Below are positions 57,112 to 64,000 of a stretch of 64,000 nt of DNA, piece after piece. This DNA is from Ignavibacteriales bacterium (GTDB taxonomy: Bacteria > Bacteroidota > Ignavibacteria > Ignavibacteriales > Ignavibacteriaceae), in the NCBI GenBank assembly GCA_016709155.1, contig JADJEI010000001.1:1116001-1180000 (forward strand), in the 5' to 3' direction. The notes below the pieces were generated by a model that saw nothing but the letters and a program-made list of their open reading frames with translations, did not search any database and had not been told where the DNA came from. The translations under genes and the position numbers were made by a program. Position 1 is the first letter of the stretch, and each line of letters begins with the position of its first letter.

Positions 57112-60100
57112 TCAATTTCGGATTTTTTCATTTTGAAGTGCTTCATAATAATTTTTTATAAGATTTTCATAATCTTTTTTATACCCTTCCTTAACAGCCG
57201 AGTTCAATTCATCTAAAATTTTATTTCCTTTGGGATCTTTATTTAGATTAAGATCAGCCGGTGATTGACCAGCGATATTTTTACCGGTGTAAGATTCTCT
57301 CTGTTTTTCAAAATCTCTTTCGTTAATTGATTTTTGAGCATCAAGCATTTTAGAAAGAATGTTCTCCTGATTCTGAATCAACTCGTCATCTAATTTTTGA
57401 GTTTTCATATCTGTAATTACCTCCTGCATCTGCTCAATTACTTTATCCAAATTTCCCGGAATCGTTTTGGATTTACCTGACAGTTCTGCCTCCTTTTTCA
57501 ATTGCTCAAGTGACTTTTGGATAGTTTGCTGTTGACCTGCCAAACGCTGAAGCTCGCCTTGCTGCTGCATTGATAAAGTACCTTGCTGCATCTGTTTTAA
57601 CATTTGAGTAAGATTATTGAGGCTCATTTGCTGCCCTGATAGTTTTTGCATTTGCTGCATTAAGGACATCATTCCCCCCTGCCCGCCCGACTGCATCATT
57701 GATTCCATTGAACCCTTCATCATGTTGGCGGCTATGTTCAGGTTCTGCATCGCATCAGTCTGCGGGATTGCAGAATAATTTCCGTTTCTATTTTGGAGTG
57801 ACTGAAGCGATTTTTGCATTTCTTTCTTCGCATCGCCAAGAGCTTTCCCCATTTCGGGAGTAATGGCAAAAGTCTTTTGTGAAAGCTCGGACATTTGCTT
57901 CATCAATTTATCGAGGTTTGCAGAGATTTCATTTTGCTTTTGCGATAGTTCAGAATATTCTGAAGAATTCTGATCCATATTTTGAGATCTGTTTTTTAAT
58001 TCTTCCTGCTGCTTGGATAGCATTAAAATATTATCCATCATTTTCATCATATCGGAAAAAGTCTGCATCTGATTTTGCTGATTCATTGATTGCTGCATCT
58101 GCTGCATCATTTGATTCATCTTTTGCATGTTTGAAGAAATTTGTTTTTGATTTTGCATAGCAGACTGCATATCATTTTGCTGCATTTGTTTCATTGCGTC
58201 TTCAGATAGCTGCTGATTTTGCTGCTCGTTAAACTCTTTCATCATCTGCTGCATTTGATCATTCGGCATATCTTTAAAGTCATCCATTTTATCAGCAAGC
58301 TCTTTCATCTCCTGCGAAAGCTGCTCGAGTTCTTTAGAAATGTCCTCTTGATTTTTTTTTAATTGTTCTTTTTGCTCAGCGCTATTTTGATTTTCAGTTT
58401 GCTTTTGATTTTCTGACTGCTCTTCTGCAAGCTGCTCTGTGCGTTTTGTTAATTCGTCAAGTTTTTGTTCAATTTGAATTCTTTTAAGGAGATTCAAAGT
58501 TCGTTCAATACCCTTCTGAAATTTTTCCTCATCCATTTTAAAATCTTCAAGCGCCTGCTGATTCTGATCTCGCTTCATATTTTGCATCATATTCTGAAGC
58601 TGCTTCATGGCTTTCTTCATTTCTTCGCTCGTAAGTTGATCGAGCAATTCCTGAAGCTCCATATATTTTTCCAGAGTTTCTTTTGAAAGTAAATTATTTT
58701 CCTGAAGTTGATCCTTCATTTTGTCAAACTGCTGGCTCGTTTCATCTATTTTCTTCTGAAGGTCTTCAAATTTCTCTAATGATTTTTGAACCTGATCTTT
58801 CTCATCCCAACTTAATTCAGTTTTATCTTTCTTTAAATCCTGTGTTAATTTATTTAGCTCTTCTTTCAACTCGTTCGCATCTTTCAATGTTTCTTTAAGG
58901 TCAGTTTGAATTTCATTTTGTGTCTTGTCGGCGAGATTTAATAATTCATTCAAAGATGGTACACGAATTATAAACGACGAACTTTTCGTTGATTTTGGAC
59001 CGCTGATATTATCATTATCAAAAACTTCAAAGAAATATTGAACTTCATCATTGGCAGCTAAATTCATAAAAGATAAATTCCAGATATAATTCACATCTTG
59101 TTCTCTGTTCTTTTTTACAACTGGTAATTCAATTTTTTGAAATGATTTTTCCTCGTTAGAATTTTCAGTTTTGATTTTATAGTTCAAAATTAATTTATCG
59201 AAGCCGTAATCGTCGGCAATTTTAGCAAACAGCGGCTGGCGATTATCATTTGGAAGAATTGTGTTTTTATTCGGTGCAATAACTTCAATTTGTGGATATT
59301 CATCATTCAGGACTTTTACAAAATAATTAATCGGCGAAAGGTTATTCTTATTTAATTGGTCGAAAATGTCGGCATGATATTCTACATTTTTCGAAATTCT
59401 GAAATTACCCATAGCCTCACTGCCATTGATTGAAAGTTTCACAAATGATGAATCGGAAAAAAAGAGCTGTCCATATTTCAAATCTTTGGAAGAAATTATT
59501 TTTATACTAACCTGGCTGCCGATTAAACCAGTCACATTTCCATTATCTTGAATAGAATATTTTTTCATGCCGGAATAAGCAGGGGGAGTTACCGTTACTT
59601 CAAAATTACGAATTACCGGACGATCAATGACTTCAATTCTGAATTGATCGCTCGAAATATTTTCGGCGAAAGCAAAATACTCAAGCGAAGTTCTTACATT
59701 TTTTAAATTAAAATTAAATATTCCGGTTGAGTCTGGTTTTAAACCGATATTCTTAAAATCAGTTTCCTCATCTGATTTAATAGAAAAAAATATTTTTTTT
59801 GGCGCATCACCGGTGAGCGAAATTCTAAAATATACATTCTCCCCTTTGGTAATTTGTGCATTCCCCGGTTCGATAGTGATGTAAAATTTTTGCGGGGGAA
59901 GAAATTCTGTATTGAAATTCATAATTCGAATCGAAGCGCTTCCAAGCCCGGGAATGAAACTGAACAACAAAATAACAAACAGAAGTAGTGCGCTTGAATA
60001 GTGAAATATCAGTCTGGCACGTTTGAAATTTACAATTGATTCAAAGCGAACATTTTCAACCTTGTGGTAAACCTGTTCGAACGCTGCACCAATTAATGAA

Positions 60101-60483
60101 CTTGAATACGTGCTTTTGTTTAAGTCAGCCGCTGCAAGCTGCATTGCATTGAGTAGGTCATCTTGAACAAAATTAAAATGCTTTCCGACTTTTTGAGCGG
60201 TCTTTAGAAAATCAAACTCGCCTAATAAACCAAAAAATTTTAACAGTGGTAGTAAAATTTTATTACCGGCAAGTGCTAATAAAATTAATAGCAGCACAAA
60301 GAAAATGATTGTTCTTAAGATTGAGGAAAAATAAAATAAAACTTCGAGTATGCTGAAAAAAGTTCCTGAAAGAATAATCACATTGAACGTGAGAATTACC
60401 CCTAACAAGATTTCGAGCAAATATTCTTTTTTGATCAGAATTTTTAAACGCGAAATAATTTCCTTGTAATAATTTGAATTCAT
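57112..60483 (-). CDS. DUF4175-type membrane protein with long Met/Gln-rich coiled coil
   Basis: 1123 residues. Two or three membrane helices lie in the first 180 residues ('YLLEILLGVILTFNVIILSG', 'LLLILLALAGNKILLPLL', 'YSSALLLFVILLFSFIPGLG'). About 300 residues of periplasmic beta-rich domains follow ('FEVTVTPPAYSG', 'VQYFFEVFDNDN'). From about 505 to 1000 the protein is a charged, then Met- and Gln-rich coiled coil ('MMQQMQQSMNQQNQMQ', 'MQKLSGQQMSLNNLTQM'). DUF4175 proteins of this layout occur in Bacteroidota and Chlorobi without a settled function, often with DUF4159. It follows the DUF4159 gene by 5 bases and is very likely its partner. Confidence 0.9.
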   Translation of the reverse strand: MNSNYYKEIISRLKILIKKEYLLEILLGVILTFNVIILSGTFFSILEVLFYFSSILRTIIFFVLLLILLALAGNKILLPLLKFFGLLGEFDFLKTAQKVGKHFNFVQDDLLNAMQLAAADLNKSTYSSSLIGAAFEQVYHKVENVRFESIVNFKRARLIFHYSSALLLFVILLFSFIPGLGSASIRIMNFNTEFLPPQKFYITIEPGNAQITKGENVYFRISLTGDAPKKIFFSIKSDEETDFKNIGLKPDSTGIFNFNLKNVRTSLEYFAFAENISSDQFRIEVIDRPVIRNFEVTVTPPAYSGMKKYSIQDNGNVTGLIGSQVSIKIISSKDLKYGQLFFSDSSFVKLSINGSEAMGNFRISKNVEYHADIFDQLNKNNLSPINYFVKVLNDEYPQIEVIAPNKNTILPNDNRQPLFAKIADDYGFDKLILNYKIKTENSNEEKSFQKIELPVVKKNREQDVNYIWNLSFMNLAANDEVQYFFEVFDNDNISGPKSTKSSSFIIRVPSLNELLNLADKTQNEIQTDLKETLKDANELKEELNKLTQDLKKDKTELSWDEKDQVQKSLEKFEDLQKKIDETSQQFDKMKDQLQENNLLSKETLEKYMELQELLDQLTSEEMKKAMKQLQNMMQNMKRDQNQQALEDFKMDEEKFQKGIERTLNLLKRIQIEQKLDELTKRTEQLAEEQSENQKQTENQNSAEQKEQLKKNQEDISKELEQLSQEMKELADKMDDFKDMPNDQMQQMMKEFNEQQNQQLSEDAMKQMQQNDMQSAMQNQKQISSNMQKMNQMMQQMQQSMNQQNQMQTFSDMMKMMDNILMLSKQQEELKNRSQNMDQNSSEYSELSQKQNEISANLDKLMKQMSELSQKTFAITPEMGKALGDAKKEMQKSLQSLQNRNGNYSAIPQTDAMQNLNIAANMMKGSMESMMQSGGQGGMMSLMQQMQKLSGQQMSLNNLTQMLKQMQQGTLSMQQQGELQRLAGQQQTIQKSLEQLKKEAELSGKSKTIPGNLDKVIEQMQEVITDMKTQKLDDELIQNQENILSKMLDAQKSINERDFEKQRESYTGKNIAGQSPADLNLNKDPKGNKILDELNSAVKEGYKKDYENLIKNYYEALQNEKIRN

Positions 60484-60488
60484 AAACT

Positions 60489-61172
60489 TTAATTTATTTT
60501 AACTCCGTTCGATAAAGCCCAAACAATAATATTCGCACCAAATCTCAAAGCTTCTTCGCGTTTCTCTTGCGGATCATTGTGTACTATCTGATCAGCCCAG
60601 CCGTCGCTTGGATTGGATTCGTAAGTGTAATAAACAGCAAGCCTGCTGCCTAAAAATATTCCAAAACCTTGCGGTGGTTTATTATCATGTTCATGAGTTT
60701 TCGGCGGACCGTTTTGGAAATCAAATAGACAATGGTACAACCCGTAATTGAAAGGAATTTCAACAAGCTCATTTTCCGGAAAGACTTTTTTTATTTCTCT
60801 GCGAATAGCTTTATCCATTCCATAATCATCATCAATATAAAGAAAGCCGCCGGAGTCAAGATATTTTTTTAACCTTTCGACTTCATCGGAAGAAAAAACA
60901 ACATTGCCGTGCCCGGTCAGAAATAAAAATGGGTAAGCAAATATTTCTTCACTTGATAAATCAACGAATTTATATTCTGGCTTCACAGAAATATTTGTAT
61001 TAGCCTGCACAAAGTTTAAAAGATTAACCTCGGCAGAAGGATCATTGTACCAATCTCCACCGCCATTATATTTTAAGCGTACTATTTGAAATCCTTCTTT
61101 GCTCTGCGAAAAACAAATGACCGAAGAACAAAGGATGGAAACGAGAAATATTTTGAAAAACATTTTCTTCAT
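60489..61172 (-). CDS. Exported DUF4159 protein
   Basis: 227 residues with a signal peptide (about 1-23). 'FQIVRLKYNGGGDWYNDPSA' at the start of the mature protein and 'YPFLFLTGHGNVVFSSDEV', 'GGFLYIDDDYGMDKAIRREI' mark the DUF4159 domain, a fold related to glutamine-amidotransferase-like proteins. 'NGPPKTHEHDNKPPQGFGIF' and 'GSRLAVYYTYESNPSDGW' complete it. It is probably periplasmic and acts with the membrane DUF4175 protein downstream. The biochemical role is unknown. Confidence 0.92.
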   Translation of the reverse strand: MKKMFFKIFLVSILCSSVICFSQSKEGFQIVRLKYNGGGDWYNDPSAEVNLLNFVQANTNISVKPEYKFVDLSSEEIFAYPFLFLTGHGNVVFSSDEVERLKKYLDSGGFLYIDDDYGMDKAIRREIKKVFPENELVEIPFNYGLYHCLFDFQNGPPKTHEHDNKPPQGFGIFLGSRLAVYYTYESNPSDGWADQIVHNDPQEKREEALRFGANIIVWALSNGVKIN

Positions 61173-61277
61173 AATTTAAGTTATCCAACATTAACATTAA
61201 TTTCAATACAATTTATTTAGAATTAAATTTATTTATAACAATTTTCTTTTATTTCAAAAAATAAGTCAGTTCTACTG

Positions 61278-62681
61278 ATGACAAAATTTTCTTTCGTACT
61301 AAGTGTTGTTCTGCTATTCGTAATGTTTTTCGGATACTTAAATTTTCGGCAGGACGACGCATATATATTTTATACTTATGCAAAAAATATTGCAGAGGGC
61401 AACGGTTACGTTTATAATTTGGGGGAAAGAATTAATGCAACTACTTCACCTCTTTATACATTAATTCTGGCAATGTTATACTTTATTACTCAAAACTTTT
61501 CCAGGGATATTTTCCCGTTGTTAGGCAATTTAATTGGAGTATCTTCTTTAGCCGTAATCATTTTATCGGTCAAAAATATTTGGAAAAACTCTGATGCGTT
61601 TAAATTCTTCCCATTAATTCTACTGGCAAACCCATTACTTAAGTTTGGCTTTGGAATGGAGACATTTCTTAATCTTGCTCTGATCACTCTATCGGTTTTA
61701 ATGTTCACAAAAAAGAAATACGAACTTGCTTTTTTGTTCGCCGGACTTTCAGTACTTGCCAGATTGGATTCAGTGCTTTTTGCGGGGATATTGTTATTCT
61801 TTTATATGATAAAAAACAAAAACCTGTTTCCAATAAAATTAATAATGATCTTAGTTTTAACTGTTGCGCCATGGTTTATTTTTAGTTTTTTTTATTTTGA
61901 TTCGTTCTTGCCGACAACGATTGCAGTAAAATTATCTCAGGAGAAATTTCAGATGCATGGAGCAGGATTAATTTTTCTGAGAGGATTTTTTAATGCAATA
62001 CCCGGAACTTTATTCAGTGCATCATTTTTAATTTTAAGTTTCATTGTTTGTACATTTTATTTAATCAAAAGAAAATCTGTTTTGATACAGAATGAAGGTA
62101 TTTTAATAATTTTTTTCTATTTCGGAATCTTGTTTTTTGTTTATACTTTTATTCTCAACGCACCGCCGTATCAGTGGTACTATACACCATTTGCAATTCC
62201 ATTATCAATTCTTTTTACATATTTTTTATCAGATATCATAAATAAAGAAAATATTAAATATCTTGTTTTAACTTGCTTATTCATTATTGCAACAATTCTA
62301 CCTCTCAAAACTATAAGCCAAGGATTTAATCCGAAGTATTCTAATTATACTGAAGCTATTGAATGGTTAAATAAGAATGTTTCCGATAACACAATTCTGG
62401 GAGTTGATGAAATTGGAATAATGGGGTATTATTATAAAAAAGGTAAAATTGTAGATGCACTCGGTCTGGTAAATCCCGAAGTTGTATCTCACCTAAATCA
62501 AAAAGATTTTGGCTGGTATATTTCAAAATATCAACCGGATTTCATTATCAATGACTACCCCAAAATTATGAATCATGCCGGGCGTGATGATGAAAGATTC
62601 ACTAAGCACTATTCCCCCGTAAAAATATTTGAATCACACGGTGAAAAAGTTGCTGTATTTAAAAAACAATCTAAAATATAA
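61278..62681 (+). CDS. GT-C-type membrane glycosyltransferase
   Basis: 467 residues, about ten membrane helices. The first loop has 'RQDDAYIFYTYAKNIAEG' with an acidic D-D pair, and 'RINATTSPLYTLIL' follows, typical of GT-C (family 39/83-like) enzymes that use lipid-linked sugars. The C-terminal soluble part (about 370-467, 'AIEWLNKNVSDNTILGVDEIG', 'GYYYKKGKIVDALGL') resembles domains in dolichyl-phosphate-type transferases. It should add a sugar to an envelope component on the outer face of the inner membrane. The donor and acceptor are unknown. Confidence 0.82.
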   Translation: MTKFSFVLSVVLLFVMFFGYLNFRQDDAYIFYTYAKNIAEGNGYVYNLGERINATTSPLYTLILAMLYFITQNFSRDIFPLLGNLIGVSSLAVIILSVKNIWKNSDAFKFFPLILLANPLLKFGFGMETFLNLALITLSVLMFTKKKYELAFLFAGLSVLARLDSVLFAGILLFFYMIKNKNLFPIKLIMILVLTVAPWFIFSFFYFDSFLPTTIAVKLSQEKFQMHGAGLIFLRGFFNAIPGTLFSASFLILSFIVCTFYLIKRKSVLIQNEGILIIFFYFGILFFVYTFILNAPPYQWYYTPFAIPLSILFTYFLSDIINKENIKYLVLTCLFIIATILPLKTISQGFNPKYSNYTEAIEWLNKNVSDNTILGVDEIGIMGYYYKKGKIVDALGLVNPEVVSHLNQKDFGWYISKYQPDFIINDYPKIMNHAGRDDERFTKHYSPVKIFESHGEKVAVFKKQSKI

Positions 62682-62706
62682 AATCAAAAATAAAAGTGAG
62701 AATGAA

Positions 62707-63171
62707 TTGAAAAAATATTGGCTCATAAAATCAGAACCTGAAAATTTTTCTATTGGAGACTTGAAGAAAAGTAAAAATAAAACAACCTGCTGGGATGGAG
62801 TTAGAAATTACCAGGCAAGAAATTTTATTCGTGATGAAATGAAAGTTGGAGACGGAGTTTTATTCTATCACAGCAACGCTGATCCGCTTGCTGTTGTCGG
62901 AGTTTGTGAGGTTGTAAAATCTGCTTATCCCGATCCTACACAATTTGATCCCGACAATAATCATTTTGATCCGAAGGCTGATCCTAAAAATCCTACTTGG
63001 TTTATGGTTGATATTAAATTCAGCAAAGAATTTAATTTACCGGTAACATTAGAAAGCATTAAAGCAAATTCAACATTAAAAAATATGAGACTTATTCAGC
63101 GCGGGAACAGATTATCAGTGATGCCTGTAACAAAATATGAGTGGGATGAAATTTTGAAGATGGGAAATTAA
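62707..63171 (+). CDS. EVE-domain protein
   Basis: 154 residues. I place the start at the TTG at 62707 (L-K-K-Y-W-L-I-K-S-E-P), just after GTGAG. An ATG at 62629 in frame lies inside the previous gene and would add 26 non-family residues. 'YWLIKSEPENFSIGDL', 'CWDGVRNYQARNFIRDEM' and 'GDGVLFYHSNADP' are the EVE (PUA-like) signature. EVE domains recognise modified bases in DNA or RNA. Its role here is unknown. Confidence 0.9.
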   Translation: MKKYWLIKSEPENFSIGDLKKSKNKTTCWDGVRNYQARNFIRDEMKVGDGVLFYHSNADPLAVVGVCEVVKSAYPDPTQFDPDNNHFDPKADPKNPTWFMVDIKFSKEFNLPVTLESIKANSTLKNMRLIQRGNRLSVMPVTKYEWDEILKMGN

Positions 63172-63247
63172 AATCACAAGAGTACAAATGATTTATGAAT
63201 TCAGTAATTTTGAATTAAAGAATTTATTGTTCCTTGAATAAAATTTC

Positions 63248-63467
63248 GGGGCTGTAGCTCAGTTGGGAGAGCGTCCCGATCTAATCGGGAAGGTCGTTCG
63301 TTCTAAATAAAAATTGAAAATCGGGGGGGGCGGCGGGGGGGGGGGCCCCGCCCCCCGGGGGGGGGGGGGGCGGGCGGGGGGGAAAAAGAAAAATTTGGGG
63401 GGCGGGGGCCCGGGGGGGGGGGCCGGCCCCCGCCGGGAGGGGGGGGGGGGGTTCCCGATCAGCTCCA
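63248..63467 (+). tRNA. Broken tRNA-like gene with CTA anticodon
   Basis: The 5' part 63248-63300 folds as a good tRNA half: acceptor GGGGCTG, D-arm GCTC/GAGC, anticodon arm TCCCG/CGGGA with a 7-base loop ATCTAAT, so positions 34-36 read CTA (63281-63283), pairing with UAG. The 3' part 63455-63467 (CCGAT then CAGCTCC and A) pairs with the acceptor in all seven positions. Between them lies about 150 bases of low-complexity G-rich sequence where only the rest of the T-arm should be. The TTC at 63301-63303 starts a T-loop that is not continued. CCA is not encoded. As written it cannot be a functional tRNA. The identity is uncertain. Confidence 0.5.
63319..63450. other. G-homopolymer low-complexity tract, probable sequencing artefact
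   Basis: About 130 bases composed mainly of G with some C, very unlike the AT-rich genome, and interrupting the tRNA-like gene. It has long G-runs with scattered C and A runs. The - strand frames over it encode only poly-Pro/Gly and are not genes. It looks like mis-called or gap-filled sequence. Confidence 0.75.
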
Positions 63468-63473
63468 CTAAAA

Positions 63474-63905
63474 TCAAATTTTCTTCTCCATAAAAAAATG
63501 AGGGATGGCATCGAAAAGGGTGTGGGAATTGTTTACAAGTTTATAACCGTGATGTTTGTAAAACTCCACGGCAGTATCACGCGAATTCAATACTATTGTT
63601 TTTGCTCCAAGTTCAATTACTTTATTTTCAAGTTCGGATAAAATCGCTGCACCGACGCCCTTGCCTCTATAAAAATTTTCGACAGCCATAAATCTTATTT
63701 GTGCTTCATCTTTATTATTGAAATGAGCCCTGCCTGTTCCGACAACATTATTTTCATCATCAATTGCCATCACAGTAATTGCCGAGTTCTCGTATTCGTC
63801 TATCTCACTTCCTCGCGGCTGATTCCACGGTGCGCGCAGAATTCGCCACCGAAGATCATAACATTTCTCCCATTCTTCACTCGTCACCGGAGTTTTAATG
63901 ATCAT
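63474..63905 (-). CDS. GNAT-family N-acetyltransferase
   Basis: 143 residues. 'AQIRFMAVENFYRGKGVGAAI' carries the acetyl-CoA pyrophosphate loop (R-G-K-G-V-G). 'LNSRDTAVEFYKHHGYKLV' is the conserved C-terminal helix and strand. It should transfer an acetyl group from acetyl-CoA to an amine; the acceptor is not predictable. Its ATG overlaps the stop codon of the upstream gene (ATGA), so the two are translationally coupled. Its stop is 7 bases from the tRNA 3' end. Confidence 0.9.
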   Translation of the reverse strand: MIIKTPVTSEEWEKCYDLRWRILRAPWNQPRGSEIDEYENSAITVMAIDDENNVVGTGRAHFNNKDEAQIRFMAVENFYRGKGVGAAILSELENKVIELGAKTIVLNSRDTAVEFYKHHGYKLVNNSHTLFDAIPHFFMEKKI

Positions 63906-64000
63906 TGATTTTCCAGCGAATTATTTTCCTCATCTAACTGGGAGCGATTCACTACTGAAGTTGGAAGAGCTTTGGTTGTTTTTGCACCAAGCTTTTTAAT
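63902..64000 (-). CDS. C-terminal end of an unidentified protein, cut by window edge
   Basis: The last 32 codons of a leftward gene (I-K-K-L-G-A-K-T-T-K-A-L ... L-E-N-Q) ending with TGA that overlaps the start of the acetyltransferase gene by four bases. Too little is present to identify it. The 'KKLGAKTTKAL' helix could belong to a DNA-binding or metabolic protein. The overlap supports its being a real gene end. Confidence 0.6.
   Translation of the reverse strand: MKKLGAKTTKALPTSVVNRSQLDEENNSLENQ

Noticed and set aside
62629..62706. Upstream ATG for the EVE gene
   Set aside because: It lies inside the glycosyltransferase gene and adds residues that do not fit the family start; the TTG at 62707 fits exactly.
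63281..63283. UAG recoding in this organism
   Set aside because: prfA is intact, and TAG ends the binding-protein gene just before the kinase start and ends ispH at the expected length, so UAG works as a stop.
63259..63511. Pro/Gly-rich frames on the minus strand
   Set aside because: They are translations of the poly-G tract and overlap the tRNA-like gene.

Overview
The window looks like a chromosomal piece of an Ignavibacteria-type member of the Bacteroidota/Chlorobi group. It is AT-rich and has Bacteroidota-like housekeeping proteins. Several secreted proteins end in the type IX secretion sorting domain with the NYPNPFNP signature that is typical of Ignavibacteriales. The taxonomic call is an inference from these signatures.

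Positions 1-30.2 kb form a carbohydrate-utilisation island. Most of it reads leftward. From about 21 kb down it encodes a FucP-like MFS sugar transporter, a ROK sugar kinase, two GH3 beta-glucosidases, a GH16 laminarinase-like lipoprotein, an alpha/beta esterase, a GH5 glucanase, an MGH1-like glycosidase split by an IS4-type insertion sequence, a third GH3 with a PA14 domain, an SGNH hydrolase, and beyond a tandem-repeat spacer an SSS-type symporter and a secreted two-repeat protein that leaves the window. A divergent rightward operon (21.4-30.2 kb) encodes a membrane-anchored sugar-binding protein, a histidine kinase and a sigma-54 response regulator. It is followed by a T9SS-sorted GH2 and a GH5-CBM6 enzyme. 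The enzyme mix points to beta-glucan (laminarin-like or mixed-linkage) breakdown to glucose, with uptake and phosphorylation. No SusC/SusD pair is present.

Positions 30.4-36.9 kb hold a small zinc-finger protein, glutamine synthetase, enolase, a DMT exporter and a three-gene set matching arsenosugar-biosynthesis families (DUF2064 transferase, CMD-like protein, radical SAM ArsS). Positions 37-43.5 kb hold three large secreted T9SS proteins. Positions 43.8-51.8 kb are core metabolism: a TIGR01777 epimerase, ahcY, metK, a FabK/nitronate monooxygenase-like enzyme, ispH and prfA. Positions 52-61.2 kb form a signalling block (SpoIIE-type phosphatase with two receiver domains, STAS protein, NtrC-type regulator, histidine kinase) next to DUF4175 and DUF4159 proteins. 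The end has a GT-C-type glycosyltransferase, an EVE protein, a broken tRNA-like gene with a CTA anticodon and a GNAT acetyltransferase.

Two themes cross the window. First, small palindromic repeats are abundant. There are covarying REP-like pairs, and GC-rich palindromes sit inside coding sequences, above all inside the T9SS sorting domain. Second, many genes carry single-base frameshifts, most of them a base short in a homopolymer. Two lie in ispH, which should be essential, so consensus sequence error is the likelier cause than genuine gene decay.
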